Shown here piece after piece: positions 1 to 8,980 of a DNA stretch of 64,000 bases; within the stretch, counting starts at the first letter, position 1, and every line of letters begins with the position of its first letter. The notes under the pieces were generated by a model, which made no database searches, had not been told where the DNA came from, and saw only the letters and a list, made by a program, of their open reading frames with translations. Origin of the DNA: Afipia sp. (GTDB taxonomy: Bacteria > Pseudomonadota > Alphaproteobacteria > Rhizobiales > Xanthobacteraceae); contig JANQAK010000003.1 of NCBI GenBank assembly GCA_024707075.1, forward strand, positions 1,426,001-1,490,000. Direction: 5' to 3'. The position numbers and the translations under genes were made by a program.

Positions 1-439
1 ACTCATGCAACCGGCGCAGCAAATGCGGTTTACCGTCGATATAGGACAGAAAGGACGAACGCTGGAAACGGCATACTTTGACCTGCGTAATCGCTTCAGC
101 CGTCACACCATAACGATCCATCAGGGCAAGCCCGAGAAAATCGCCGGGCAACGCGAAACCCATGATCTGACGCCGTCCGTCGGGCAGCGACTTGTAAAGA
201 CGCACAATACCTTCGGTAACGTTGAACACGCTACTCGCAAGAGCACCCTGATCGAACAGCATGGATTTCGGGGCGAAGACCGTGACCTGACTGATCCGCT
301 CCAGCGCCTCAAGTTCTGACGGTTCGAGAACGTTACAGACGCTGACCACACGAACAGTGCAGTCGGCGCACACAGTAGTGCCGCTATGGTTACATTGGCG
401 GCTTCCCGGTGCCGCGCACTGCTCAGACATGTCCATCAT
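1..439 (-). CDS. Crp/Fnr-family oxygen-responsive regulator (FnrL/AadR type), 3' end outside window
   Basis: Only the first 146 codons are in the window; the gene runs off the left edge before its DNA-binding domain. Counting from the ATG at 439, the N-terminus has Cys16, Cys24, Cys27 and Cys35. The C-x2-C-x7-C spacing is that of FnrN/FnrL/AadR proteins, where such cysteines bind an oxygen-labile 4Fe-4S cluster. A cyclic-nucleotide-binding-like beta-roll follows, including the LPGDFLG stretch typical of the family. Three in-frame ATGs (439, 436, 430) lie just after AGGCGG. Spacing favours 430 or 436, so the exact start is open. A perfect Fnr box at 489-502 lies upstream, about 40 bp before where a TATATA -10 element would place the transcription start, which suggests class II autoregulation. 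The identification as a sensor regulator is firm; whether it is FnrL or AadR is not decided. Confidence 0.85.
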   Translation of the reverse strand, partial: MMDMSEQCAAPGSRQCNHSGTTVCADCTVRVVSVCNVLEPSELEALERISQVTVFAPKSMLFDQGALASSVFNVTEGIVRLYKSLPDGRRQIMGFALPGDFLGLALMDRYGVTAEAITQVKVCRFQRSSFLSYIDGKPHLLRRLHE

Positions 440-488
440 GCCGCCTGTCGTGATCAAACCCTTTATATATACGCGATCAAGTGAGATT

Positions 489-502
489 TTGATCCAGATC
501 AA
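489..502. promoter_or_regulatory. Perfect Fnr/FixK box
   Basis: TTGATCCAGATCAA is an exact match to the TTGAT-N4-ATCAA consensus. A TATATA -10-like element at 464-470 on the minus strand puts the box near -40 of the fnr-type gene, the usual class II activator position. Confidence 0.85.
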
Positions 503-514
503 GGCCTTGGATTG

Positions 515-528
515 TTGACCCAAATCAA
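515..528. promoter_or_regulatory. Second Fnr/FixK-like box
   Basis: TTGACCCAAATCAA matches the Fnr/FixK consensus with one mismatch in the left arm. Its centre is 26 bp from that of the perfect box. It lies on the fixI side of the divergent region and could serve the plus-strand gene or add to control of the regulator. Confidence 0.6.
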
Positions 529-866
529 TGCCGGAGCCATCGGACGGCAGGTGCGAATGCCGCAACGCTTCGCTGGCACAGTCGGATGTCTTTGTCCGGC
601 TGGCAGGCGGCTGCGCGGCCTGACCATGCAACCCCGTGCCGGGATCGTCATCGTTTTCGGTTTGTTCCGACGCAGATGAGACTACTATTTCCCGCCTTTG
701 CCGGGTTTATGGTGGTTCGCCCGATCCTCGCGATCGGGCAGCCTTTCAGTCTCGCGGCCATGATCTTCGTCAAACCGAAATCCGGCGGGCAGACTATGTT
801 TGCAGGCATTTTGTTATACTTGCCAGAGACAGCGCCCGTGTCTAGGCCACGCCAAACAGCGCGGAA
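529..866. other. Intergenic stretch before fixI, no convincing gene
   Basis: The 340 bases between the Fnr boxes and fixI hold only short open frames (for example 636-845 on the plus strand) without a clear ribosome binding site or a family I recognise. In fix operons the gene before fixI is normally fixH. I could not find a convincing FixH translation in any frame. The stretch is probably leader sequence or a decayed remnant. Confidence 0.4.
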
Positions 867-878
867 ATGGAGTGCCCG

Positions 879-3164
879 ATGAGTTGCTGCGCACCCAGCG
901 CCGAACTGGCTCTCGCGATGACCGATCCGCATATCGCGGATGAAGAAATGTTGCTTGCGAGCCGTATCGTCGATAACGGCGTACGCCAGACCGATCTTTC
1001 CGTGCCATCGATCCACTGCGGCGGCTGCATTCAGGCCATCGAAGCGGCACTCGGCGCGCTTCCCGGCGTTGAACAGGCCCGAGTCAACCTGTCGACCAAA
1101 CGGGTCGCGATCCGCTGGCAAGCCGACAAGCCGCCACCGCCCTTCGTCGCGACGCTCGACAGGATTGGCTATCATGCCCACCTCAGTGACCTCGGCTCGG
1201 ACGCCAAAGACGAAACACTGACGGAATTGATACGCGCGCTCGCGGTTGCCGGGTTCGCCGCCAGCAATATCATGATGTTGTCGGTGTCGGTCTGGGCTGG
1301 TGCCGAGCCAGCTACACGCGATTTGTTTCATTGGCTTTCGGCGCTGATTGCCTGCCCCGCGTTGATCTATTCAGGAAATGTCTTTTTTCAGTCGGCATGG
1401 CGCAGTCTGCGTCGCGGCCAGACCAACATGGACGTTCCAATCTCGATCGGCGTTCTACTCGCATTCGGGATGAGCCTTTATGAGACGATGCATCAGGGCG
1501 TGCATGCCTATTTCGATGCGTCTATCACGCTACTGTTTTTCCTGCTGATCGGCCGGACGCTCGATTACATGATGCGGGAACGCGCACGGACCGCGGTGAA
1601 GGGACTTGCGCGTCTCGCTGCGCGCGGCGCGCTTGTCGTGCATGACGACGGCACTCACACCTATCTGCCGGTCGGCGAGATCCAGCCCGGCATGACCATT
1701 CTGTTGCCGGCCGGCGAGCGCGTACCGATCGATGCCAGAGTGACGCAGGGACAATCCGAAATCGACTGCGCGCTCGTGACCGGCGAGAGCCTGCCCCGAC
1801 CGGCCATGACAGGTTCGGCGCTCTCCGCGGGCACGCTGAATTTGACCGGCCCGCTGACCATCGTCGCGACTGCGGCGGCAAAGGATTCGTTTCTCGCTGA
1901 AATGGTGCGGATGATGGAAGCGGCCGAAGCCGGCCGCTCGATCTATCGCCGCATCGCCGACCGTGCCGCGCGCCTTTATGCACCCGTGGTGCATCTCACC
2001 GCGTTGCTCACATTCATCGGCTGGATGATCGCCACCGGGGACGCGCATCGCGCGGTGACCATTGCCATCGCGGTTCTCATCATCACCTGCCCTTGTGCGC
2101 TCGGTCTTGCCGTCCCCATGGTGCAGGTCGTCGCCGCCCGCCGCCTGTTCGAGAACGGCATCATGATCAAGGATGGCGGCGCGCTGGAGCGCCTCGCCGA
2201 GATCGATACCGTGGTTTTCGACAAGACGGGCACGCTGACATTAGATCGCCTGAAACTCGCAAGCCACGATCGGATCGACCCCACAGCGCTGACCGTCGCG
2301 GCTTCGATCGCGGCGCACTCCCGCCACCCCTACTCTCGGGCCCTCGCCGCTGCCGGACGCGACAAGGGCCTTGCGCCGCTGGCCTTGACCGACATCTCGG
2401 AGACGCCGGGAGCCGGACTGGAAGCGCACATCAACGGAACCACGTATCGTCTGGGGCGGCCGGATTGGGCGCTGACCGATGCATCGGCAAATTCCGCGGC
2501 TTTGGATGCCGGTGTCGTGCTGTCGGAAAGTGGGCGATTGCGCGCCGCCTTCCATTTCGAGAGCGACCTGCGTCCGGATGTGCGGCAGAGCATTGCCGCA
2601 GTTTCATCGCAAGGGTGCCGCGTCGAGATCATGTCGGGGGATCGCGACGAGCCCGTGCGCCGTCTTTCCGCTGCCCTCGATGTTCCCTATCTCGCGGGCG
2701 TTTCTCCTGCTGGAAAAACAGAGCATATCGCGGAACTGACCGCCTCTGGACGTCGTGTGCTGATGGTCGGCGACGGCCTCAATGACGCACCGGCACTTGC
2801 CGTGGCACATGCCTCGATGGCGCCGGCTTCCGCAGCCGACGTGAGCCGTAACGCCGCCGATCTGGTGTTTCTCCACGACAGCCTGACGGCGGTCCCACAG
2901 GCCATCGTCGTCGCACGCAATGCGGGACAGCTTGTGCGGCAAAATCTCGTTCTCGCCGTCGGTTACAATGCGATTGCTGTGCCGATTGCCATTCTGGGCC
3001 ATGTCACGCCGTTGATCGCCGCTGTGGCGATGTCGGCATCTTCATTGATCGTGATCGCCAACGCCTTGCGCCTGACCGGACCACGCCTAAACAAGCAATC
3101 GCGCGCAGGCGATTCCTTCGTGCAGAAACCCTTGCACTCGCTTCGCATGGAAGAAGCCCGATGA
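879..3164 (+). CDS. fixI: FixI/CopA2-type copper-translocating P1B ATPase
   Basis: A heavy-metal P-type ATPase of 761 residues. It has a Cys-rich start (MSCCAP), an N-terminal metal-binding domain with CGGC at 47-50, the CPC transport motif in the membrane at 404-406, the phosphorylation motif DKTGT at about 448, and a C-terminal GDGLNDAP hinge followed by two membrane segments. FixI/CopA2 pumps export copper at high affinity for assembly of cbb3-type cytochrome oxidase. I chose the ATG at 879 because GGAG lies six bases ahead of it and the protein then begins MSCCAP as in FixI; an ATG at 867 would add four residues. Fnr boxes upstream fit microaerobic expression. The usual partners fixG, fixH and fixS are absent, so this may be a second, orphan copy. 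A general copper exporter is the alternative. Confidence 0.85.
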   Translation: MSCCAPSAELALAMTDPHIADEEMLLASRIVDNGVRQTDLSVPSIHCGGCIQAIEAALGALPGVEQARVNLSTKRVAIRWQADKPPPPFVATLDRIGYHAHLSDLGSDAKDETLTELIRALAVAGFAASNIMMLSVSVWAGAEPATRDLFHWLSALIACPALIYSGNVFFQSAWRSLRRGQTNMDVPISIGVLLAFGMSLYETMHQGVHAYFDASITLLFFLLIGRTLDYMMRERARTAVKGLARLAARGALVVHDDGTHTYLPVGEIQPGMTILLPAGERVPIDARVTQGQSEIDCALVTGESLPRPAMTGSALSAGTLNLTGPLTIVATAAAKDSFLAEMVRMMEAAEAGRSIYRRIADRAARLYAPVVHLTALLTFIGWMIATGDAHRAVTIAIAVLIITCPCALGLAVPMVQVVAARRLFENGIMIKDGGALERLAEIDTVVFDKTGTLTLDRLKLASHDRIDPTALTVAASIAAHSRHPYSRALAAAGRDKGLAPLALTDISETPGAGLEAHINGTTYRLGRPDWALTDASANSAALDAGVVLSESGRLRAAFHFESDLRPDVRQSIAAVSSQGCRVEIMSGDRDEPVRRLSAALDVPYLAGVSPAGKTEHIAELTASGRRVLMVGDGLNDAPALAVAHASMAPASAADVSRNAADLVFLHDSLTAVPQAIVVARNAGQLVRQNLVLAVGYNAIAVPIAILGHVTPLIAAVAMSASSLIVIANALRLTGPRLNKQSRAGDSFVQKPLHSLRMEEAR

Positions 3165-3199
3165 CGCACTTTCCCGCATAAATCAAAGGGGCGTGACGA

Positions 3200-4805
3200 T
3201 CAGGCGTTTCCGCCGGCAAGGATCAAGTCAGCGCCCTTCTCGGCGATCATGAACACCGCCGCCTGAGTGTTTCCGGAAACGATGGTCGGCATAACGGACG
3301 CGTCCACCACACGAAGACCGGCTATCCCACGCACCCGAAGCTCTGGGTCCGTGACAGCCATGTCGTCTGTGCCCATGCGGCAGGTGCCACAGATATGGTA
3401 AATCGTCTGTCCGTTGGTGCGAGCGAACTCCAGCCAGTCAGAATCGGTGCGACAGATCGGTCCGGGAGCCATCTCAACTTCCCGGAAGGAAGCCATCGGT
3501 GGCTGTTCGACGACATGTCGGGCGATCTTCATCCCTTCAATCATCACCCGGCGATCCTCTTCAGTGGCGAGGAAGTTGGGGCGGATCGAAGGGGCGGCCA
3601 TATGATCTGGCGACACCGCATGAATTGTGCCGCGAGACTCCGGACGCAGTTGCGTGACGCCGATGGTCATGCCTGGCTGTCGGTCAAGTTTGCGCTCGGC
3701 GGCGTTGGCGTAACTCGCATGCATAAAGAAGAACTGGACATCCGGTCCCGCGAGTCCCGGCCGCGTGCGCACGAAGCCGTGGATCAGCCCTGTACCCAGG
3801 GTGAGAATGCCTTTCCGCATCGCGAAATATTGCGCAACAGAAAGCGCCAGCCGCCAGCCGCGTGTTTGCTCATTGAGCGTCACCGGCTGTTTCACCCGCC
3901 AGTTCATGCGCGTGCAGTAATGATCGATGTAATTCGCGCCCACGCCCGGCAAGGCGTGCCGCACCGTGAGACCGAGGGGACTGAGAATTGCAGGATCACC
4001 GATTCCGGAAAGCTCAAGAAGCTGTGGCGTTTGCACCGCGCCTGCGGCGAGGATCACCTCGGCCCGTGCCGAGAAGCGCACCTCGGTATTACCAATGCAG
4101 GCCGTCACACCGGTCGCACGGCCATCGGTCAGATCGACACGCAGCACATGGGCGCGCGTGCGCACTGAAAGATTGGGCCGCTTCATGGCCGGCTTCAGAT
4201 AGGCGTCAGCCGCGCTTACCCGCCGGCCATTGTGCTGGTTGACCTGATAATAGCCAAAGCCATCCTGTCTCTCGGAATTGTAGTTTGGGTTGCGCACATG
4301 TCCGGCGGCTTCAGCGGCAGCGATGAACGCCTCGCCTATAACGGGTCTTTCTGTGACTCCCGTCAGCGGCAGCGTTCCAACATTCGGGCCTGCCGGTCCT
4401 TCGTAATTCTCGACCCTCGCGAAATAGGGAAGAATGTCATCGAAGCCCCAGCCCGAGCAGCCGCGCTGCGCCCATCCGTCGTAATCCTGCCGCTGGCCAC
4501 GCACATAGATCATGCCGTTGATGAGAGTAGAGCCTCCAAGCCCCCTTCCCGCGCGGCACTGAAATAGCCCGATTATGCGTCGCCTCCTCCGGCTCGGATT
4601 GGAAGCGCCAGTTGTAAGCCGGATTGGTCAGCAGCTTGCTGAAGCCAGCCGGGATCGGAATCCACATGCTGCGCGCTTCGCCGCCAGCTTCCAGCAACAG
4701 CACCGAATGGCGGCCCGATGCCGTAAGCCGGTTCGCAAGCACACAGCCTGCCGTGCCGCCGCCGACGATGACGTAATCGAAGGTTTCGCCTTGTGCTTCA
4801 GTCAT
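3200..4805 (-). pseudogene. GMC (choline-dehydrogenase-like) FAD oxidoreductase, frameshifted
   Basis: The two halves together give a full-length GMC flavoprotein of about 534 residues. The first frame (4805 down to about 4540) has the FAD-binding GGGTAGCVLANRL motif and ends in the PRGKG signature. The second frame (about 4540 down to 3200) carries the middle, the catalytic region near HICGTCRMG and the C-terminal NTQAAVFMIAEKGADLI stretch. The frames join if one C is removed from the run of five at 4541-4545, which restores PRGKGLGGSTLING. GMC enzymes oxidise alcohols, often cholines, sugars or polyols, with FAD. The gene is last in the minus-strand catabolic operon and its start overlaps the stop of the shikimate-dehydrogenase-like gene by four bases. 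It is either genuinely broken or a homopolymer sequencing error. The family is certain, the substrate unknown. Confidence 0.85.
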
Positions 4806-5602
4806 CGCGGCAAGCCACCCATATGTTTCGCCATTAGAGCGATCTGGGATTCCAGCATCGGCTTGCCACGCTGAATGCGGCAGCCTTTCGCCTCGGCGGC
4901 TTTCAGTAACGGCGTCATTTCCGGTTCCATGATCGCCTCGGCGACGATGTGCCGGGCTTCAATCAACGAAAAATCGAGTGGCGGTAAATCTTCCGGACGC
5001 ATGCCAAGCGACGTGCCGTTGACGATAAGATCGTGGCGCTTAACAGAGTCGGCCTCGGTTGCAACCGTCACACCCGGAAAAGCTGTCCTGAGTCTGCCTG
5101 CCAATTCATTCGCCTTTGCGGCGGTCCGGTTGGCGATCGTGAGATGACTAACCCCGCCTGCCGCAAGGGCGAAGGCAATCGCGCTCGCCGCGCCCCCTGC
5201 TCCCGCCACATACGCCCGCAGACCTTTCGGTTCGATGTCGCTTGCCCGCAGCGCCTCCACGAAACCGATGCCATCGAGCATGGTGCCGATCATTCGCCCA
5301 TCGGCTTCGCGACGCACACAATTGACCGCACCAATCTGCTCGGCCTCGAATGTCACCTCATCGCAGAGTGCGAGCATGGCCGGCTTGTGGGGAACGGTGG
5401 CAATAAATCCGCCGAAATTCTGCATCCGGCGAAGCCCGTCGACCAGCACCGCCAGCCCCTCCGGGGCAACATGAAACGGGATCAGCACGCCATCGACACC
5501 GTGGCGCTCAAACAGCGCGTTCATCACTTCCGGTGTCTTCACATGATAAATCGGATCGGCGAGAATCCCGAATATGCGCGTGTGGCCTGTTATCGCGCGC
5601 AT
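4802..5602 (-). CDS. Shikimate/quinate dehydrogenase-like NAD(P) oxidoreductase
   Basis: A 266-residue protein with the AroE/YdiB fold. Visible marks are the substrate loop HVKTPEVMN near the N-terminus (canonical AroE has SKSP), the catalytic lysine region ATVPHKP, the substrate aspartate in GTMLDGIGF, and a nucleotide-binding GAGGAASAIAFAL glycine loop followed by NRT. The NRT pattern resembles NADP-preferring members. Replacement of the first serines by lysine-threonine and the catabolic setting argue against biosynthetic AroE. A dehydrogenase for quinate, aminoshikimate or a related cyclic polyol is more likely. It overlaps the GMC gene by four bases and lies 69 bases after the SDR gene, within the operon regulated opposite the GntR gene. 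Confidence 0.8.
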   Translation of the reverse strand: MRAITGHTRIFGILADPIYHVKTPEVMNALFERHGVDGVLIPFHVAPEGLAVLVDGLRRMQNFGGFIATVPHKPAMLALCDEVTFEAEQIGAVNCVRREADGRMIGTMLDGIGFVEALRASDIEPKGLRAYVAGAGGAASAIAFALAAGGVSHLTIANRTAAKANELAGRLRTAFPGVTVATEADSVKRHDLIVNGTSLGMRPEDLPPLDFSLIEARHIVAEAIMEPEMTPLLKAAEAKGCRIQRGKPMLESQIALMAKHMGGLPR

Positions 5603-5671
5603 GTCTTAGAACGCTCCGCTCCGTGAAATGCCATCTCTTGCCTCATGGGGCACATCATACAACGGTTTGGA

Positions 5672-6481
5672 TCAGGTCATGTAGAGACCGCCGGCCACGT
5701 CGATCGTCTGCCCGGTGACAAAACTGGATTCCGGCGACGTGAGATAGATCGCGACGTCGGCGACTTCTTCGGGCGCGCCGAGACGGGCTATCGGTGTCAG
5801 CCGCACCTGATCCTCGTTGATCGATCCCGCAACACCACGCACCATCGGCGTTTCAATACGGCCAGGCGCCAGTGCGTTCACCCGCACGCCATGAGGTCCG
5901 AGTTCAGCCGCGAGATGCTTGGTGAATCCGATCAGTGCCGATTTCGTTGCCGCATAATGGCACGCGACGATCGGCGAATAAGTCTTGCCCGCGACCGAAG
6001 ACATATTGACGATCCAGCCACGACCGGCCTTCATCATGGCCGGCGTCAATGCACGGATGGTGTTGAACGGCCCCGTGAGATTGACAGCGACGACCTGCTG
6101 CCATTCGGCCGGGGCCATTTCCCAGACTTTATGCGCGGCGCCGTTATGTTTGGGCGAGATGCCCGCATTGTTGATCACAGTATCGAAGGCGTCGCCCATG
6201 TTCTTGGCTGCCTTTGCGAGATCGGCCTCGACTGCCGCATAGTCGGCGACGTCGAGCAATAGAGGCAGGGCATCGCCCCGTCCGACCGCCTTGATTTCGG
6301 CAACCGTACTGTCGACATTCTCCTGTGTCACATCGGCGACGCCCACCGTTGCGCCACGGGCGGCAAAGCCAAGCGCAATCGCGCGCCCGATGCCTCGTCC
6401 GGCTCCAGTGACAAGCACACGCCTTCCGGCATGGCTCGGGCGCGAAGCAATAGCTTCAGGATTCACTTCTCTCTGCGGCAT
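5672..6481 (-). CDS. Short-chain dehydrogenase/reductase (FabG-like)
   Basis: A classical SDR of 269 residues. The nucleotide-binding motif TGAGRGIG is near residue 27, NNAG comes in the middle, the catalytic serine is in the NMSSVAG segment, and the Tyr-x3-Lys pair is in YAATKSAL. The C-terminal VTGQTIDVAGG stretch is typical of FabG-like enzymes. The ATG at 6481 follows the stop of the ABC ATPase gene by two bases. A longer start at 6523 would overlap that gene and adds residues without SDR similarity. As part of a transporter-dehydrogenase operon it most likely oxidises a hydroxyl group of the imported compound. The sequence does not decide the substrate or NAD versus NADP use. Confidence 0.85.
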   Translation of the reverse strand: MPQREVNPEAIASRPSHAGRRVLVTGAGRGIGRAIALGFAARGATVGVADVTQENVDSTVAEIKAVGRGDALPLLLDVADYAAVEADLAKAAKNMGDAFDTVINNAGISPKHNGAAHKVWEMAPAEWQQVVAVNLTGPFNTIRALTPAMMKAGRGWIVNMSSVAGKTYSPIVACHYAATKSALIGFTKHLAAELGPHGVRVNALAPGRIETPMVRGVAGSINEDQVRLTPIARLGAPEEVADVAIYLTSPESSFVTGQTIDVAGGLYMT

Positions 6482-6483
6482 TG

Positions 6484-7188
6484 TCAGATTCCCAGATAGG
6501 CTTGGCGGACGTGATCGTTGCACAGCAGTGCGTCTGCCTTGTCCGACAGGACGATCTCGCCATTTTCCAAAACATAGCCGCGGTCGGCGACCTTCAGCGT
6601 GTGAAATACGTTCTGCTCGACAATCAAAACCGTGGTGCCGGTTTTAACAATGGCATCGACGACCTCGAAAACCTGGGCGACGATGATTGGAGCGAGACCG
6701 AGAGATGGCTCATCGAACATCAGCAGTTTCGGCCGCGCCATCATGCCCCGCGCAATGGCGACCATCTGCTGCTCGCCGCCCGAAAGCGATCCGGCATTCT
6801 GTTCGAGACGTTCCTTGACCCGCGGAAAGAGATTCAACATTTCTTCCAGCGTTTGATCCTGCCGATCGCGCGCGGCCTTGCGATAGGCTCCCATCAACAG
6901 GTTCTCACGCACCGTCATGTCCGGAAAGAGCTGCCGTCCTTCAGGGATGAGGGTAATGCCCAGATCGACAATCTCGTGCGCGGAGAGCCGCGTCACATCC
7001 TGCCCATCGAAGAAGACCCGGCCCGCTGTGGGCTGCAACAGCCCTGCAATGGTCCTGAGCGTCGTGGTCTTGCCGGCGCCGTTGGCACCGATGATCGTGA
7101 CCACCTCGCCGGCCTGCACCTCAAGCGACACATTATGAAGGATCGTGGTGGCGCCATAGCCGGCGTCGATGCCCTCAAGCCTGAGCAT
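6484..7188 (-). CDS. Branched-chain-type ABC transporter ATPase (LivF-like)
   Basis: A 234-residue ABC ATPase with Walker A GANGAGKT, Q-loop region LIPEGRQLF, signature LSGGEQQM, Walker B LLMFDEPSLG and the switch histidine region VEQN. The IPEGRQLFPDMTV stretch marks the LivF branch of hydrophobic amino-acid-type importers. I chose the ATG at 7188, where MLRLEGIDAGYG begins, because homologous sequence starts there; it overlaps the end of the preceding LivMG gene by 14 bases, a sign of translational coupling. With LivMG, LivH and the binding protein it forms one importer. Ligands of this class range from branched-chain amino acids to amides and aromatic acids, so the cargo is open. Confidence 0.9.
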   Translation of the reverse strand: MLRLEGIDAGYGATTILHNVSLEVQAGEVVTIIGANGAGKTTTLRTIAGLLQPTAGRVFFDGQDVTRLSAHEIVDLGITLIPEGRQLFPDMTVRENLLMGAYRKAARDRQDQTLEEMLNLFPRVKERLEQNAGSLSGGEQQMVAIARGMMARPKLLMFDEPSLGLAPIIVAQVFEVVDAIVKTGTTVLIVEQNVFHTLKVADRGYVLENGEIVLSDKADALLCNDHVRQAYLGI

Positions 7189-8980
7189 GGACGAACTCCT
7201 TCCCGAGATAGGCTTCGACCACGATCGGATCGCGGACGACGTCTTGAGGCTTGCCCTCGGCGATGATCTGGCCGGAGTTGATGACGATGACCCGATCCGA
7301 CAGCGACATGATCGCCTGCATAACGTGCTCGATGGCAATGATGCTCACGCCGCTGTCGCGAATATGAAACATCAAATCGATCGCGCGGCGAACATCGGTC
7401 TGGTTGATGCCGGCCATCACTTCGTCAAGCAGCAGCACGCGCGGCTTCATGGCCATGACGCGCGCCACCTCCAGCCGCTTCAATCCGCCGATGGTAAGCC
7501 CCCGCGCCTCGGCGTTCAGCCAGGGACCCAGCCCCATGCGATGAGCCGTTTCACGCGCGACCTCGCGCGCCTCGCGGACATCCTGGTAGCGGTGGAACGC
7601 ACCAACCATGATGTTTTCCTCGACCGTCATGGACGCGAACGGCTGAACGATCTGGAAAGTTCGGCCGACGCCGATCGCGGCAAAATCGGTCGGAGAGAGA
7701 GGCGTGTGAAATTTTCCGTCTTCGCCGCGAACAGTCACAGTCCCGCTATCCTGCTTCAGGAAGCCGGAGATCATGTTGAAGACTGTGGTCTTACCCGCAC
7801 CGTTCGGGCCGATCAGACCAAGAATTTCGCCCTGACGCAGCGAGAAGCTCACATTGTTGGTGACGTGCAGACCGCCAAAATGCTTCTGCAAACCGTCCGC
7901 CACGAGCACAGCATCGCCGATCGGCAAGCGTTCCGCAGCCCGTGCGACCGTGGCAACAGCAGCAGCCTGTGAGACCTTTGTGGGCCCATCCTGCCGCTTG
8001 AACCGCGACAAGTATCCCATGAGGCCATTGGGCATGAACAGCACGACCACGACCAGCGCCGCGCCATAAACGAATCCATGGAGGCCGACCGCATGTGCGC
8101 CGAGCCATCCGCGGGCAAGCTCCGAAATGGGCACCAGCAGAATCACGCCAAGCAGCGGCCCGAACACCGTTCCCAATCCGCCAATCAACGCGAACATCGC
8201 GATCTGAATCGACAGTGCGAGCGAGAAGACGGCGGCTGGCTCAATGAACGTCAGATACATCGCATGGAATGTGCCGACCATCGCCGTCAACGCGGCTGAC
8301 ACCGAAACAGCGATCAACTTCACCTTGACGGTGTTCACACCGGCGGCCTTGGCGGCCGACTCTCGCTCGCGGGTCGCCACGAGATAAAAGCCGATGCGAT
8401 GCGAACGGATCCACCACGCAATAGCCAGCGTCAGCAACAGCAATCCGAAGGCGATCGCGAGCGGTGGAAATTTCTCGCGAAAAACCATCCACTCCCAGCC
8501 GAACTTCAGGGCGATCATCTTGCCGGTAGCCCCGCCGGTGAAATCCCGGAAATGCAACGCGAGGACACGGAACACTTCCAGAAACGCGATAGTCGCAAGC
8601 GAGAAGAACGATCCGTGCAAACGAAAGCACGGATAGCTGATGGCGAGGGCCACTGCGACTGCGACTGCGGCGCCCACGAACATACCGAGCCAGGGACTGA
8701 TCCCCATATTCATGAGGATGATGCCCGCATAGGCGCCGATGCCGTAGAAGATCGCATGGCCCAGCGAGAGCTGCCCGGCAAAGCCGCCCACGATATTCCA
8801 CGCGGTCGAAAGTGCCGCGAAAATGCAAATGGTGATAAAGACATGATAGACGAACTGGTCGCCTATCAGAACCGGCAGCAGCAAGATTGCGGCCAGCAAC
8901 GCGGCAATAGCCAAGGCGCCTCGCCGGTTGGACACGCTGGGAGCGACAGCTTCACTGGACGCGAGAGAGGTGTCGGTCAT
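7175..8980 (-). CDS. Fused ABC permease-ATPase (LivM-LivG)
   Basis: One 601-residue chain joins two normally separate subunits. Residues about 20-335 are a LivM-type permease with many hydrophobic segments and the GGFAGQLSLGHA motif near the N-terminus. A linker of about 25 residues follows. Residues about 360-601 are a LivG-type ATPase with Walker A GPNGAGKT, Walker B VLLLDEVMAG and the switch region IEHVMQ. The signature segment reads LTIGGLKRLEVA, off the usual LSGGQ/LSYG pattern but seen in other LivG branches. The fusion is in frame with no start between the parts. The gene overlaps LivH upstream by four bases and LivF downstream by 14. Fusion would fix a one-to-one ratio of this permease and ATPase. 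Confidence 0.9.
   Translation of the reverse strand: MTDTSLASSEAVAPSVSNRRGALAIAALLAAILLLPVLIGDQFVYHVFITICIFAALSTAWNIVGGFAGQLSLGHAIFYGIGAYAGIILMNMGISPWLGMFVGAAVAVAVALAISYPCFRLHGSFFSLATIAFLEVFRVLALHFRDFTGGATGKMIALKFGWEWMVFREKFPPLAIAFGLLLLTLAIAWWIRSHRIGFYLVATRERESAAKAAGVNTVKVKLIAVSVSAALTAMVGTFHAMYLTFIEPAAVFSLALSIQIAMFALIGGLGTVFGPLLGVILLVPISELARGWLGAHAVGLHGFVYGAALVVVVLFMPNGLMGYLSRFKRQDGPTKVSQAAAVATVARAAERLPIGDAVLVADGLQKHFGGLHVTNNVSFSLRQGEILGLIGPNGAGKTTVFNMISGFLKQDSGTVTVRGEDGKFHTPLSPTDFAAIGVGRTFQIVQPFASMTVEENIMVGAFHRYQDVREAREVARETAHRMGLGPWLNAEARGLTIGGLKRLEVARVMAMKPRVLLLDEVMAGINQTDVRRAIDLMFHIRDSGVSIIAIEHVMQAIMSLSDRVIVINSGQIIAEGKPQDVVRDPIVVEAYLGKEFVHAQA

Noticed and set aside
586-882. Possible fixH before fixI
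   Set aside because: The hydrophobic stretch does not match FixH in any frame, has no good ribosome binding site and overlaps the fixI start.
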